64,000 nucleotides of DNA from Manis javanica (taxonomy: Eukaryota; Chordata; Mammalia; Pholidota; Manidae), in the NCBI RefSeq assembly GCF_040802235.1, contig NC_133164.1:114904302-114968301 (forward strand), read 5' to 3'. Below the pieces are notes generated by a model. The model was given only the letters and a program-made list of their open reading frames with translations, made no database searches and was not told where the DNA came from. Of this stretch, positions 49,624-62,139 are shown one piece after another. Position 1 is the first letter of the stretch. Every line of letters begins with the position of its first letter. A program made the translations under genes and the position numbers.

Positions 49624-50479
49624 CAAAAATATGTATATATACAAAAAATACATATGTATGTATTTTATGTATGTTTTATGCATTTTACCATATTAGAGGT
49701 ATTAGTCTGGCTCTTTCTTATTGAACTGAACATTTAAATGTAAAACAAATTTAACCAAAAGCCTGTGATACCCAAAGAAATATTTCAATAAAATACAAGA
49801 AGGCTTAAAAAATATTAAGTAAACTAAAAAAAACCCCTGCTTTTTAAACTATAGTTTATAAAAATACTACCCATTAAAATAATAAATCATATATCACATT
49901 GAAAAAAAGGTCAGCAGAGTTATGGGCAATTAATTAGAAATAATAGACAAATTCACAAAGCAACATGAAAATGTTTGTTTTCTAATTAAAATAAGATCAG
50001 TCTACTATGCTAGAAGTCAATGTAGTGGAATAGGAGAAAAACATCTCTGGAGTTCAACACACCTTTATATAAGAACAAATAATTTTTATTTTCTTATTCA
50101 GAATCAATAAAATGAAAGACTAAAACAGTTCTTAATTTCTATGTACTTGATTCAATGTATTATATCCTATATTAATAATGTGATCATTTTCTTCTGTTCT
50201 AAATAATAGTGTTGAGTTAGCACTACTTTTCTTGGTGTTTCTGTTTTTGTTTTTCAACCAATCAAGAGTTTCTAGATGGCAAAGGATGTAGGAGCTGAAT
50301 GATGAGATCAATTACATTATTTCTGTGAGTTTGTAGTAAGTGCTTTTCTGTACCTTATAAATATCATTGAAATTTGGGGTACTTCCATTTAGTACTAGTT
50401 ACATGTTTTAGTATGTGTTTTCTAAATACAGCACATATTCTTAGAAGGTCAGAGATGAGGGATGTTGTATAAATTCCAT
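49624..50479. other. No recognised gene; AT-rich DNA
   Basis: AT-rich sequence with ATGTATATATACAAAAAATA-like low complexity just right of the inverted repeat. Nothing else was recognised. Confidence 0.45.
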
Positions 50480-50900
50480 AAATTTTTGCAAAATGGATAC
50501 ACGCATGTAACTAGCACCAGGGCAAGGAAACAGCATTCCCAAGATCCCTAATGAAGTCACTCCCCACTGAAAGGTGCACATTATGCTCACTTCTAACACT
50601 GAATATTGGGTTTGCCTGTTTTCATATTATATGTAAGTGGAGTCATGCAATTTTTAACCATTGTGCCTAGATTCTCTTGCTTATTATTTGAGGTGGATCA
50701 AGGCTGCAGTGTTAAATGCTAGAGCATTAATTCCCATTACTTTATATAGTATGTTATTGTCTACTGTTAGGGGACATTTTCTTATTTCCAGCGTTGGCCA
50801 TATAAACATTTTAAACATTTTAGTGCATATTTTTAGTGACGATCTGGATGATATACAAAGGTAAACTGAGTATTTTAACTGGCATATCAGTTTGCTCAAT
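50480..50900 (-). mobile_element. L1M-type 3' end fragment
   Basis: Reversed L1M 3'UTR landmarks: GATACACGCATGTAACTAGC, ACCAGGGCAAGGAAACAGCA, TTCCCAAGATCCCTAATGAA, then 'TATATGTAAGTGGAGTCATG', TATAGTATGTTATTGTCTAC and TTTCCAGCGTTGGCCATATA. Diverged. Confidence 0.75.
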
Positions 50901-52469
50901 AAAAGGATCAAGTATTTGTCAGTAAAATTGCCTCATTCATACATCTTCGTATTATCCATGATAATATCATAAATAATATACTTCATATACTTTAAGCTTA
51001 AAATATTTATTTGTATTGGACTAGGCACCAAGGCTTCAACATTATTGTTCTGATTAATATCATGATGTTATTAACATGGGAAGCAATATCTGAAAAAAGT
51101 CAGAGCACCTGCCACAACTTATTTACACGGATCAGGAAAGTCTCAGATTTATGGGAGGGCCTTGACAATGACAGCCCACTCAGGGTGTTCTATCTATGCC
51201 AAATGCTCTTCATCTTACATGAAACATTGATTAGAAAAGAACTTTTACTTCTCTAGTAAGTGAATTGATATGGTATTTCTGTGGACCCCCATTGTCCTAT
51301 GGTACTTTTGAATGGATATATTAATTAAGCAGCTAAAATAACATATAACTGACCAATGGAAAGTCATGCCTTTATTTCTAGTTATGAAGGTCAGAAATCA
51401 AGGAAGCAAACTAACATGACTGAATTATTACAATTTGGTTTTTTTCCTCCCATTGGAATTCAGAATATTATTTCACAATAAGCAGTGGGAGGGACAAAGC
51501 TTTTACACATACGTAACTAGGTAAAATAAAAAAAATGGAGCTGAAGATAATAGGTCCACAGGCAAAAATACAGCAGAACCATGCTTCTAATATGTAACTG
51601 GTGATATTTTGGATGCATCTCAATTCATAGGAAATACTGAGCTAATTAAAGGAGCTATGCTAAAAAAGTGTTGCTTATTTATAAAATCATTAGGGTTTCC
51701 GTTATTGAATAAAAGGTTTCCTTTTCCATATTTCCCTTTTAAGCTTATTAACATTCACACTTTTGTCAAGGTTATAAAAAGATTATTTGGATTAGCTGAT
51801 GTAGGTAAAAAAGAGGCTCAATTAGTCTTCTTTTTTTTTAAATCATTTGAACTTGTTTGGGAAATTATCATGTGGTATAATGGGAAATAGTTATCTACTG
51901 TGCACCTCTAGGGAATAGGAGACATAATTTCTTTATAGTTGTAATGAAACTAAAATCAAACTAATGAAATAATTGTATTTTCTGTAACAACTAACACTTC
52001 ATAATCAACTAGAAAAAGTAGAATTTTGTTACAAAGAATGTATCTGTTAAGATATTCAAATCATACACACATACACATGCATGCACAGACACACACACAC
52101 AGACACATTTATCACTTAATCCTGGGGGCTTATTTCTGATAACGTGATCCAACTAGCCACTCACTTATTAGTTTAAAAGATGTATCAACTGTTTACCACA
52201 TGAAAGTTACTCTGTTATGGGCTAAAGGTGCAAAGAGGGAAAACACATGTTTCTTTTATTCTGAAGATTCAAAAATGTCATTTAAAGAGATAGTTCATGC
52301 TTATATGAATAATTATGTTTCAGGTAATTATAGTTCAGTTTCTAATGATGCAGTACAATAATAAGCGTATGGGCAAAGGTTTCAGAAACTATGGAGCCAG
52401 GCACATTAGCAGTGTTTTCTATAAGCAACATCATGCAAGTATCAATTAGCTGGACAGACAGTAGAGATG
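50901..52469. other. No recognised gene; AT-rich DNA
   Basis: An interrupted CA-rich tract lies at 52062-52107. A balanced stretch at 51040-51240 carries an 81-codon open frame without recognisable similarity. Confidence 0.45.
52062..52107. repeat. Interrupted CA-rich simple repeat
   Basis: CATACACACATACACATGCA followed by CACAGACACACACACACAGA. Confidence 0.9.
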
Positions 52470-52665
52470 TCAAACTACAGGTTTTGATCTGGGTTCATAA
52501 TCCAGCTCTACCATCTACTCTAATATGCAGTGCAAATTATTAAACCTCTTTTTCCTCATCTGCAAAGATTGATAAATCACATGTCTATAGTGAGGATCAA
52601 ATGGGATAAAGCATATAAAAGACTTGGCAAAAAAAAATAGTAGCTGTTTAAGAGCTCTATAAGAT
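52470..52665 (-). mobile_element. MIR
   Basis: Reversed MIR: TTGATCTGGGTTCATAATCC, AGCTCTACCATCTACTCTAA, 'AATTATTAAACCTCTTTTTCC', CTCATCTGCAAAGATTGATA and ATAGTGAGGATCAAATGGGA, in the conserved order. Confidence 0.85.
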
Positions 52666-52754
52666 TGGCCAAGGATACTTCTAAACTCATTACGTGATTT
52701 ATTTATGTAATTCATTCAACACATCTAAAAATTGGAAGTACAATCAGTCTCATG

Positions 52755-53190
52755 TTTCAAATCAAGGAATAGAGGTACCAAAAAACATACAGATGGCAAA
52801 TAAACAAAAAGGTATTCTACATCATATGTCATCAAGGAAATGTAAGTTAGAACAATGACATGTAAATGTACAACTAGAAGAATGGCCAAAATCTGGAACA
52901 CTGAAATCAAATGCTAATAAGGCTGTGAAGCAACAGGAACTCTGATTCTATGCTGTTGGGAATGCAAAAAGGTGTAACCAGTTAGGAAGACACTTTCACA
53001 CTTTCTTACAAAAGTAAACATACCCTTACCATATAATCCAACAATCATGCTCCTTGGTATTTACCCAAAGGACTGCAAATTTATGTCTATACAAAAACTT
53101 GCAAACAGATGTTGATACAGCTTTATTCATAATTACCTAAAATTAGAAGCAACCTTCAGTAGGTGAATGGATAAATGAACTGCATTACAT
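52755..53190 (+). mobile_element. Old L1 fragment (end of ORF2)
   Basis: Plus-strand late L1 ORF2 text: CATACAGATGGCAAATAAAC, ATCATATGTCATCAAGGAAA, 'TGCTGTTGGGAATGCAAAA', CTTACCATATAATCCAACAA, TTGGTATTTACCCAAAGGAC, 'CAAAAACTTGCAAACAGATG', AGTAGGTGAATGGATAAATG. No frame is maintained. Confidence 0.85.
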
Positions 53191-53249
53191 CCAGACCTCT
53201 CTGCATTACCTCTTGAGAATCTGTCACATAACTAAGATGCCTCTTATTT

Positions 53250-53600
53250 GATAACGATGATGATAGATGGGTAGGGATTAGCTGGGTCAAGGAAAGGAGG
53301 CAGTGGTAGAGGTGGTAGTGAAGGGCTTTCCTAACAGATGGGAAAATGGGAGCAGAGGCCCTTACATGACAGTGAGATGTGTCTCGAGTTCCTGGCATGT
53401 GGAATGGTGGGGTGCACAGGTAAATCCCATGAGTTCATGCAGGCTCTTACATAAAATGGTAAGGGGTTGAGACTTACTGTGCATCATGAGATGTTTTAAA
53501 GAAAGAAAATGATGTAGCCAGCTTAGCATGTTTAGAGTTAGGTCTGGAAACTTGTAGGTGGTACATTTGAGAAAAATATATACTGGAATTAAGGATTCCT
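53250..53600 (-). mobile_element. L2 fragment
   Basis: In plus reading the order is GGGCTTTCCTAACAGATGGG, AGCAGAGGCCCTTACATGAC, 'GGTAAGGGGTTGAGAC' and GAAAGAAAATGATGTAGCCA. This follows the reversed L2 3' region (GGGCATTCCAGGCAGAGGGA ... GCAAAGGCC ... ATGGTAAGGAGTTTGGA ... AGTGACATGATC). Confidence 0.75.
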
Positions 53601-54174
53601 TCCTTCCTTGTTGCAGTCCTCTATGAGAAAAGAGAAATGAATGACCTAGGGCTTAACTGGTTGGGAAATACCTTTGAATATTTTTGGAGAGAAAATCTGC
53701 ATGTCTTGCTGGAGTAATGACACTTGAATGTCTCTGTAGAGATGGACTTTATACACTTTTATTGAAATCTGCTTCTATCTGAAATCCACCATTCCTGGAA
53801 TGAAGATGATGACGACGATTTACTCACTAGATTTTCTTCCAGTTCACGAACGTTATCATGTAATAGTTGTCAGAAACATTGGGGAAGTTAATGGTTAAAG
53901 AAATTTTGAAAATGTTAGCAAAAATAATCAAGTTTTTGTCTAGCAAAATTTCTTAGGTTCTTTAATATGTTATAGCACAAGTGTCTCCCTGTATTTTTCA
54001 AACTTTGATAGTATATATGATTGTGGTGGTGGTGGTGTGGTGTGTATAGTCTTTAGAGAATTTCATAGAACATTCTTGGAGAAATGTTAAATTCTCATCA
54101 AAATGTTCAAATTACTTCTATAATATACCCTCTGTTCCTTATTCTCTCTGATTAAGGTATTTTTTTCTCAGGCT
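53601..54174. other. No recognised gene; short GGT repeat
   Basis: Possibly more L2-derived sequence to about 53730. A (GGT)n tract is at 54022-54045. Confidence 0.4.
54022..54045. repeat. (GGT)n microsatellite
   Basis: TGTGGTGGTGGTGGTGTGGT, about five units. Confidence 0.93.
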
Positions 54175-54505
54175 CCCTTTACTACTGGTTGCATTTTATT
54201 CTTCATATCTTGTATCAAATGTCACCCTCTCAGTGAGCAGTCTGCCTTGATCATGCTATGTGAGGTAGTCTAAGCCACCTTTTCTCCAACATATTCTACA
54301 ATTTCATCCTAATTATTTCCCTCCTAAATTTCAATAGTTTTTATGTTTATTTGTTTGCTTGTTTCTCATCTTCTTCCTAGCACATAGAATATAAACTTCC
54401 TACTGGACTGTGTCTTTCTGTTTTATCATGTATTTTGAACACTTTCAACAGTGACAAGGATATACGAGGAGTTCATTAGATACTTATTGAATGTGTTAAA
54501 TGGTG
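54175..54505 (+). mobile_element. L2 3' end
   Basis: L2 3' text in order: TATCAAATGTCACCCTCTCA, GTGAGCAGTCTGCCTTGATC, 'TTTATTTGTTTGCTTGTTTC', AGAATATAAACTTCCTACTG and TTAGATACTTATTGAATGTG at the end. Confidence 0.85.
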
Positions 54506-54620
54506 AAAAATACTTTTAATTGTAAAGTACAAAATACATTTAAAACTGCAGAAATATATCTCAAAATCCTATCTTCTATGAAAATTTTGAGTTCTCACCT
54601 AATTTATAGATTCCTGACTT

Positions 54621-54667
54621 ACTCAATATACTCAATATTCAAGACTCAATATACTCAAATATTCAAG
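54621..54667. repeat. 23/24-bp tandem duplication
   Basis: ACTCAATATACTCAATATTC followed by AAG (54621-54643) is repeated at 54644-54667 with one extra A. Confidence 0.92.
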
Positions 54668-55818
54668 ACTCTAGAGAAATGTTTGTTCAATGCAGAATTT
54701 CCCTAAACATTCACTTTAATAAGTAATGTTCTGTAGTATTCCTAATTCATGCATCAAAAAAGCATGTCAAATTTTTATGATAGACTATTTTAACAGAATC
54801 ACTTTTTAAAATAATTGTTAATAAGGAGAAAATTTTGGACAGAAACTTTTTCTAAGAGTGCTCTTTGAACAGCAAAAACTTATTTTAAAATACCTTGTGA
54901 AGACTGAACTAATCGATGGTAGAATTCATTTTTAACTGAGCAACAGAAACACATTGTTATCCTGTGATTTTCAGTACCCAAGGGCCCTAAAGATTCTTTG
55001 CAGTAAGTAAGAATACAAATCAACTTGATTTTTATGACATACAAGGTGCCTATGTTTCTTCTCCAAAGTTTTAAAAGGTGTTTGCTATTTGAAAACATTG
55101 ACAACCAGCAGTATTACAATGTAAAAAATCCCTGAGTCTCCTGTTTCTCATATTCTCAGACCCTTAGAGCATTGTAGTTAGTGAAACTCTTAGAAACATG
55201 TGCTAACAGATGAAGCCACACCTGAGCTGTTTCAGGATGTTTCTTAGAGATCTTATTCGAGCCTCTGTTGTCTCCAGGGTCTGTATAGATGTTAATTTTA
55301 AGAATTAGGAAAATATTATAAATAAATTAAAATTACTGAAAAGTCTTAGTTCATTTCCTGGCCACAATGGTTTTCTTTTGAAAATATATCCTCTACTTTT
55401 AGTGAAAAAGCAGAATGGTATTGTTGAAAAGCTAATTAATACCCAAAGATCTGAATTCTGCTCTTAATACTACTCTTATTTGAGTGAATTTGGTAGATTC
55501 ATAGAGAGTCTGACTCTTGTCCCAATGGGTTTGTCTGTAATTCAGAAAAGTAGATGATTCTCGATCCAGTACGATCATCCACGAGCCTGAGGGGTGAGTG
55601 ATGAGGGCTGATGCTCATCCACCAGATTATTGTCTCACCAAGTACGTAGTCAGGGCACCTTGCTTCTGTCTGTGACAGGCGACCAAAGCGCCCAGATACG
55701 CGCCTCTGCCCCTTGCGCGCCTTGTTGCCTGCTCCTGTGCGTCGGACTTTGTGCTCAGTAGTCAAGATGCAAAATAAGGTCTCAGGACATAATGACCTCA
55801 AGACCCAATAGAAGACAT

Positions 55819-55898
55819 TTTCCCCTTTTCCTTACTTTCTCCTCCTCCTCCTCCCCCTGCTCCCCCTCCTCCCGCACCTCCTCTCCCTCTTCCTCTTA
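55819..55898. repeat. Pyrimidine-rich (CCT)n-like tract
   Basis: About 80 bases almost entirely C and T, centred on TCTCCTCCTCCTCCTCCCCC. Mirror-like symmetry of such tracts can favour triplex DNA. Confidence 0.85.
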
Positions 55899-57462
55899 TA
55901 TCTCATTTGTTCTCTCTCCATCTATTTTATCTAATATCACCACAGAACTCTATATATTAACTATGGCATTCAGAGGAAAAAGAGTTATTTTATGTCTGGG
56001 GCCACACAGGAGGGAAAAGATGGCTGTTCAAAGACGATGGCTGTCCATGGAAATTGGAGCTTTTTATCTGTATTTTAAGAGGTAAATGCATATCTATTCT
56101 ATGAACCAAGTCCCCAGAAATGCACATGTATAAGATGTAGACACTCTTTGTAAGAGAGTGCTGCTGCAAGAGGACAATTGGGACAGTGCGTGTAGTGTCC
56201 AAGACCCATTGCCTTGTGGAACTAGAGCAAGGGAAGCTGGAAAGAGAGGAGAGAAGAGACGCAAGGGCTGTGGGGAAGATGGGCCATGTGGCATGTGGTG
56301 ACGGCCCAGTCACCGGCAGCCCCTTGAGTTAGAATGAAACCCTGGGCCGTCTGCTGGAAGGGTTGCCTCAGGGAGGGGCATTCGCAGCGCCTCACGTTGC
56401 TGCTCGCTTTCTCTACAAGGAGCTCTTCTCTGCAGTGTCTCCTGAAGAGGACAAAAATCTCATCTAGACACTAATATGATTTTAATTTATCCCTTTTAAC
56501 ACTTATAATGTTTCAACTGGGCTTCCCTCAGCTTTGGACTAGTCTGCTGGCAGTAGAAGCTAGCGTTAGAAACTCTTGTCATGTGTGAATATTTGATACC
56601 AGGAATTCTAAAAACAAAATCTATAATGCTCGCCACGCATTCATTAAATGAGTACGTGTTAGGTAGCTGATCTGTGTATAGTTTTGTGTTTGTGAATGTG
56701 GTCAGCACTGACCTGAGGGGATGGACGGATGGCGGAGGCCCCTGGGAGGGTTTGGAGGGGCTCCAGTCCCAGATATGAAAAGTCTACCTTCTCTCCTGAG
56801 GCTTAGTTCCAGCAATGGGTTCTTCTCCATCCATGATGCCCCAAGGATTTCTTGTGGGCATCTGTGTCTAAAACAATCCTTCTAAGGTTTGTGTACATAT
56901 AAGAAGAGAAAACCTCAAGGTTGAGATTATTACACTATAGTTTCTGAAAAGCCATGTTAACCTTCCTTCAAATAAACAAAATTAAAGTGATTACCAACCT
57001 GCAAAGGTGGGAACAAAATATTTCAGTTTCAGGAAAGGCTCATTTAGGAACACTCTTTTTAAGAAACATCTACTTTTAGTTATTAAATAATTGTGATTTG
57101 CAAGTTTACCTAACTTTCAGACTAGCTCAGACAACCCTGCCAATCCTCATATTTACTTTAAAATTGTGAGATAAATCATGGAGATTCTTGCTTCAGACTC
57201 ACTGAGCTTTTCCTCCATTTAACAAACTACTAAATGTCTATCTTCATTTCACATCATTTGCATTTGGATTACATGGAATTGAGTAAAGCATTAAGGTTTG
57301 ATTCATTACCATTTCCTGCAGGTGCTGTACATCCTTTTCACACATATTTCAATCTTTTGGAGCGTCACATTTCCAAGTGGTTGTATTATTAGAAGACGAG
57401 TGAGTCAGAAAAGAGGCTTGAGGGTGATTTTAAATGCACTGAACTCAGAGATTATTACACAT

Positions 57463-57497
57463 TCTCTCTCTCTCTTTCTACATGTGTGTGTGTGTGT
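57463..57497. repeat. (TC)n and (TG)n simple repeats
   Basis: TCTCTCTCTCTCT at 57463-57475 and TGTGTGTGTGTGTG at 57483-57497. Confidence 0.92.
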
Positions 57498-57714
57498 ATG
57501 TATCATACATATCTCTATCCCTATGTGCAGATTTCTGTCTCTCCTCTTTTTCCCCTGTCTGGTTCCTAAAGAAGGAGCAAGGGCGATACAGCTTCTAAGC
57601 CGGGCACCAGAGCACCAAGGTGTCAGGGTCTAGTCGGTAAAACCACCTGTGATTTCTTCGTATCTGTTTCTCCGATAGCAAAGTGGAGCCAGAAAATAGA
57701 TGATTAACACAATT

Positions 57715-57723
57715 ACGCACACG

Positions 57724-57781
<58 letters not shown>
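57715..57781. repeat. (AC)n microsatellite, longest in window
   Basis: Two ACGC-interrupted units followed by about 26 uninterrupted AC dinucleotides. Likely highly polymorphic. Confidence 0.98.
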
Positions 57782-57783
<2 letters not shown>

Positions 57784-59539
57784 TTAGGAACTACTGCTAT
57801 TATTTGGAGAAATGACAGGCTTTCTTTAGCTAAAATACCTTGGTGCTGAGAATAAGTTAAGCTTAACATTTAAATATCAAACTCAAACTTGTGTTATGCC
57901 CTTCAACCACTTTGCATATGAAGTCCTGGGATCTATCAAAAACTGCATGCTACTTCTAAGTAGAATGTAAGTTGCTATTGGAAACTCAGGTCTTAGTCCA
58001 TTTAAGGATTTAATGATGTGTCGAAAACTGAAATTGACTTACATCTGTAAGAATATATCAGGTGAGATCTGTGAACAGGTCAGGTTCAGAAGCCGCCGGA
58101 GTTCTAGCTTTCTTCCTACTTGGTATCTTCCATGGCCCTGAACCGTGACCACGCCCCCACGCGGAGTCCTGCTCTCCCCTCACATCTGTGCCCTGCGTTG
58201 CCGCAAGGGTGCTCCCCAAAGTGCGTCCTTGGCTGGTTGATTTTCCCATTTAAAGGTATTCAATCTCTTCTCCTGAAGAATACCATGTGGTTCTCTTGAT
58301 TGACACATAATGAATTGATTGCTAGTGTCTCCATCAACTATTAAAGGTTCGATCTTAGGGAAAGGATTTCAATTTGTGATGCCTGTTCATTTTTTGTTTT
58401 TTCACCTGTAAAAAATCACTGGCAAACTTGTCCCAGTCCACATTTTCCTACCTACTCACAGCAGTTCTTTATATGAAAGTGCTGAAGTTCCATTTTTTCT
58501 TTGCCATACATTTTCTAGCACATTTCTCTTTACATATTTTTTCCTCTGGTGCTTGAGCCTTTGCCTACAAACTTTATTATCTATCACTGAATGAGATATA
58601 TTCTTCAAGATCTGGAGTACTTCTACCTCCCTCTTATATGAGGCTTATTCTCAATCCCAGTGGAAGGAAAGTCCTGCTTTCTGAACAACCTCTTAGCAAA
58701 AATTTGACAGTCATAATATAATGCTTTACTCTGGGTGATGGATATTTTTTAAAGCAATAACATGAATGTTCCATGTAAATTATTAATTGGAATACATAAA
58801 AATAATTAGTAGAGCCCTTAAAATATCTAAAACCTAATCATTTAGGAATAATAATCAAGTTAGCTCTAAGATGACATCATTATAGATGTATCTTTGTATG
58901 TATATGTAAAGGAAAAATAAGAAATGGATGATAAATAAATGATATTTACATACATATATGCATAGTTTACTAAAATTTAACAGTAATTATTCAATATTCT
59001 GTTAATTGAGCAGAAAGAAGTAAAAATGGAGCAAAACAAATTACTGAAATTGTAATAAATATTTCTTCACAAAATAAAGATATTAATTCTTCTAAATTCT
59101 TACTGATTAAAAAAAAGTTTAATTCGGGGCTTGTTTTCATCTTTCCTGTGAATGTTTTGATTTTAAACCTTGGTAACTGATAGCCAGGTATGAAAAAATG
59201 AGGTATTGCCCTGATACTTAAACCCATTTACCCACTCTCACATTTTGGTTTTGCTTTTTGATTACTATTTGAACATAGATTTTGCTAACAAATATACTCA
59301 AGCATATTTCAAATGGTTTTTAAGTAGCAATTCTTTGTTTAAATAGATAATTATCTGTTTCTCCCCTGATATTTTAAAAATTTGATTTAGTCTTGTTTGG
59401 CTGAATTTCATTAAGTAATTTTTTTCAGGAAGATTCATAGGTGTTGCATTCCTAAAAGTTTTATATGCAGAAGCATATTTATCTGTTGCTTAAAGAGAAA
59501 AACAAAAATGACCATTATTCTTGTCACTTATTCCCATTA
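57782..59539. other. No recognised gene; small CpG cluster
   Basis: A CpG cluster at 58093-58226 stands out. Pyrimidine-rich sequence at 58420-58700 is vaguely L2-like. The remainder is AT-rich. Confidence 0.4.
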
Positions 59540-60000
59540 CAATTTTATGTATGTGCACATGGTTAAAACCAGACAGTAAAGAAAGCTTTCTCTAAGAAGT
59601 TAAAGCCTCCTTTCCCACCCAGTCATTCCCAGAGTTAACATCTGTTAGACAGTTTTTCAGTTTTTTATAGATCTTTACATATACAGTGGTCTGTATTAGT
59701 TGTATATCTATCCCTTTTTATTTTCTCACAAAATTCATTTTATGCACAAAAGATAATGTTTCACAGTGTTCTTCACCCTGATTTCATAATATAAAAATAG
59801 CTCTTTGAAGACTTTCCGTATTACATAACATAGTCATTCAGATCTTAAGGTGGCATGGTTATTTGTTCATAGTATCATTTATTTAAAAAATATTTCTTAT
59901 TGGTGGACAGATACTCCTATAAATAAAACTGTGTTGGCTTTTCAGTTGCTTTAAGATGATTCAAGTGGTACTCAATACTTCCGTTATGTCTCTTAACCTC
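59540..60000 (-). mobile_element. L1M-type 3' end
   Basis: Reversed L1M 3'UTR text: AAAGCCTCCTTTCCCACCCA, CAGTCATTCCCAGAGTTAAC, 'TTTTTTATAGATCTTTACATATACA' in part, TATCATTTATTTAAAAAATA, TCTTATTGGTGGACAGATAC. Old and diverged; the right boundary is uncertain. Confidence 0.7.
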
Positions 60001-61284
60001 CTGATAGATACTCCTGTCCACAAGATTGATTGTTTCCCCAAGTTATGCTACACATATACCTGCAAAAACATGTGTTTGAAAAGGAATTGCTGATATTTGT
60101 CAAGAGCCTTTCCTTAGGATTACTTCTGCTTTTTTCTGGCCAAAACAATAATTCATTATCTGATAATCTTCTTTTATAAGGGTTACTTCTCATTGGTATA
60201 TTGACACTTCACAATGAATGCTTTTCTCAAAAATCTTAGCATATGATGACATAAGATTTATTGGAAAGGCTCTTTAAAACTATTTTGATTCTTTGTTGTT
60301 TTTGATTTTTATTTTTTACAGAACCCAATTTAATGAGGAAAAAAAGAAGAGAAATGATAAATACAATGTATGTGCCTTACAGTAATTACTGGGCTAAATT
60401 CTATGTATTCTAAGCTAATTTGTATTTTTAAGTATGAGAAATGCTGTCTGTTTACTTGGATATTTGGCCTGATAAAAAATCATATGTTCCCAGTTTTTCA
60501 AAACTAAGGGAATGAGCATTCCCTACAAGTGAGGCAAGTTTTGTGTTTTCTTTTAAATTTAAACAGTAAGTTGATTAATTTTTTGAGTATTTCAGTTTTC
60601 AGTACTGTCCGAAAACTGAAAGTCTTTGTGTCTCCACAAACTAAAGACAGTCCCTGGCGCTCGTGGACAGGCACCTCCCACACATTGGGCCTGCTGGTCG
60701 GAGCCAGCGCGGAGCAGGAAGCCACCACAATGCGAGGCTCCTCCTCCTGGTGTGGTTGTGATTTGAGGATCACAGTATGCACAAAGATAAGCTTTATTTC
60801 CCCAGAGATCAAGAATATGGGAAGGAAAATTTCATGAACAAGACTGCAATTAGTGGTGTTTCTAAGGAGACAGGTGTCTCGACCGTGACTGGTTCTTGCC
60901 ATGTCAGAGAAAATAGAGACAGCTCTGTTCTGCCGTCAGTTCTGCAAAAGGGCTCAAGGAAAGTCTTCTTAGACATGTGTTCTGGGGTCTGGGACCATCA
61001 GTATTGCCCACTTAGTCCCCTCTACTACTATAGAAAATGTGACAGGTTTCCATGACCCTTTGGGGGCACACCTGTGTCTATGTGCATTTCTATACGGGAA
61101 TTTTTAAAAGCAGAAAACATCAAGGAGTTTTGTGGACCAATATGACATCAAAGGACTCTAGTACTGTGTGCAGCACTGAAATTAGGGGCAACTCCTACCT
61201 CACCTCTCTGTTTTGCAAATCTATCTGCTGAGATAGGTAGGTGGCCCCTGCTCCCAGGGAGGGAGAAGAGGGAACAGAGAGATT
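60001..61284. other. No recognised gene; CpG-containing patch
   Basis: A CpG-containing, more GC-rich patch at 60610-60735 with open frames on both strands (minus 60504-60902; plus 60529-60837) has no recognisable protein similarity. The open frames probably reflect GC content. Confidence 0.4.
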
Positions 61285-61500
61285 AGCAATGGGAACAGAC
61301 CGATGTGGTACTGGAGGAGACACAGGTACCTAGACCAGAAGAACAGGACAAAAAACCTAGAAATAGACGCACACTATTATGTTCAACTGATTTTTGACAA
61401 AGGTGTATAAATAATTCATTATTACCAAGTGGTGCTAAAGCAAATGGGCATCCATAGGCAAAAAATAAAAACCTCAAAGGCAGACATGGTGTTTTTAGAG
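61285..61500 (+). mobile_element. Old L1 fragment (ORF2 C-terminal region)
   Basis: CAAAAAACCTAGAAATAGAC, TTCAACTGATTTTTGACAAA, 'AAGTGGTGCTAAAGC' and TGGGCATCCATAGGCAAAAA corresponds to the L1 segment CAGAAATAAACCC ... TCAATTGATTTTTGACAAGG ... AAATGGTGCTGGGACAACTGG (trimmed). The following 61560-61740 may be its 3'UTR. Confidence 0.75.
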
Positions 61501-62139
61501 GCATACGTACATGGTAACTATGGTGAAAGGAATTTGGGGCATTAGACACAAAAATCTAGGTATGACTTATTTCTGAGAAGTAAGATGGGAGGGGGAGAGG
61601 ATGAGAGAAAACCTGGGCCAAGGGGAGCCTAGTGCCCTGGCATAGTTATATGCATTTAAGTTACTTGGTGACTTCAGGAGTTTTTGCATTATTTTCCCAC
61701 TTTTATGGATACTCTTTATGTATATTTATTAAAGATTCAAGTAGCTTTTAATAAGAGTATTTGGTACAGTGGAATAAAGGAAAATAAAGCAAATAAGACT
61801 GAGGCTTAAGTGCTGAAATAAGATTATAATAATAAATGTATAACTGAAAAATTAAAAGACCTAGCCAAGTCAATAGGTGAACTTTCCTGGACAGGCAAAG
61901 GTAATTATATATCAAGAATACATTAAGAGTGACAAGTTTTTTTTCCATCTATTTCCATATATTTCAAAGATGTGGAGTGCCTCACTAAACCAATTACACT
62001 CGTATTCTTAGTGTACCTTATATAAAATCTCCCTCACCTCCCAACTCACAGATGGCCCTCCTCCAGGTTGAGGTTCCATCCCTCTGCTGGGGAAGCCCAC
62101 CGGTCCTGGCACAGGCTCTACCAGAGCAGATCCACGTCT
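61501..62139. other. No recognised gene; possible L1 3'UTR
   Basis: The GTAAGATGGGAGGGGGAGAG stretch and later TTTATGTATATTTATTAAAG are compatible with a decayed L1M 3'UTR. The rest is not classified. Confidence 0.35.

Larger units (their letters stand above)
54506..57714. other. No recognised gene; CpG cluster and pyrimidine tract inside
   Basis: Contains a tandem duplication (54621-54667), a CpG cluster (55562-55744), a pyrimidine-rich tract (55819-55898), a GC-balanced stretch (56100-56450) and short TC/TG repeats (57463-57497). A 100-codon minus-strand open frame at 55499-55801 covers the CpG cluster but matches no family I know. Confidence 0.4.

Noticed and set aside
57595-57869. Cys/Val-repeat proteins on the minus strand
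   Set aside because: They are translations of the (AC)n microsatellite.
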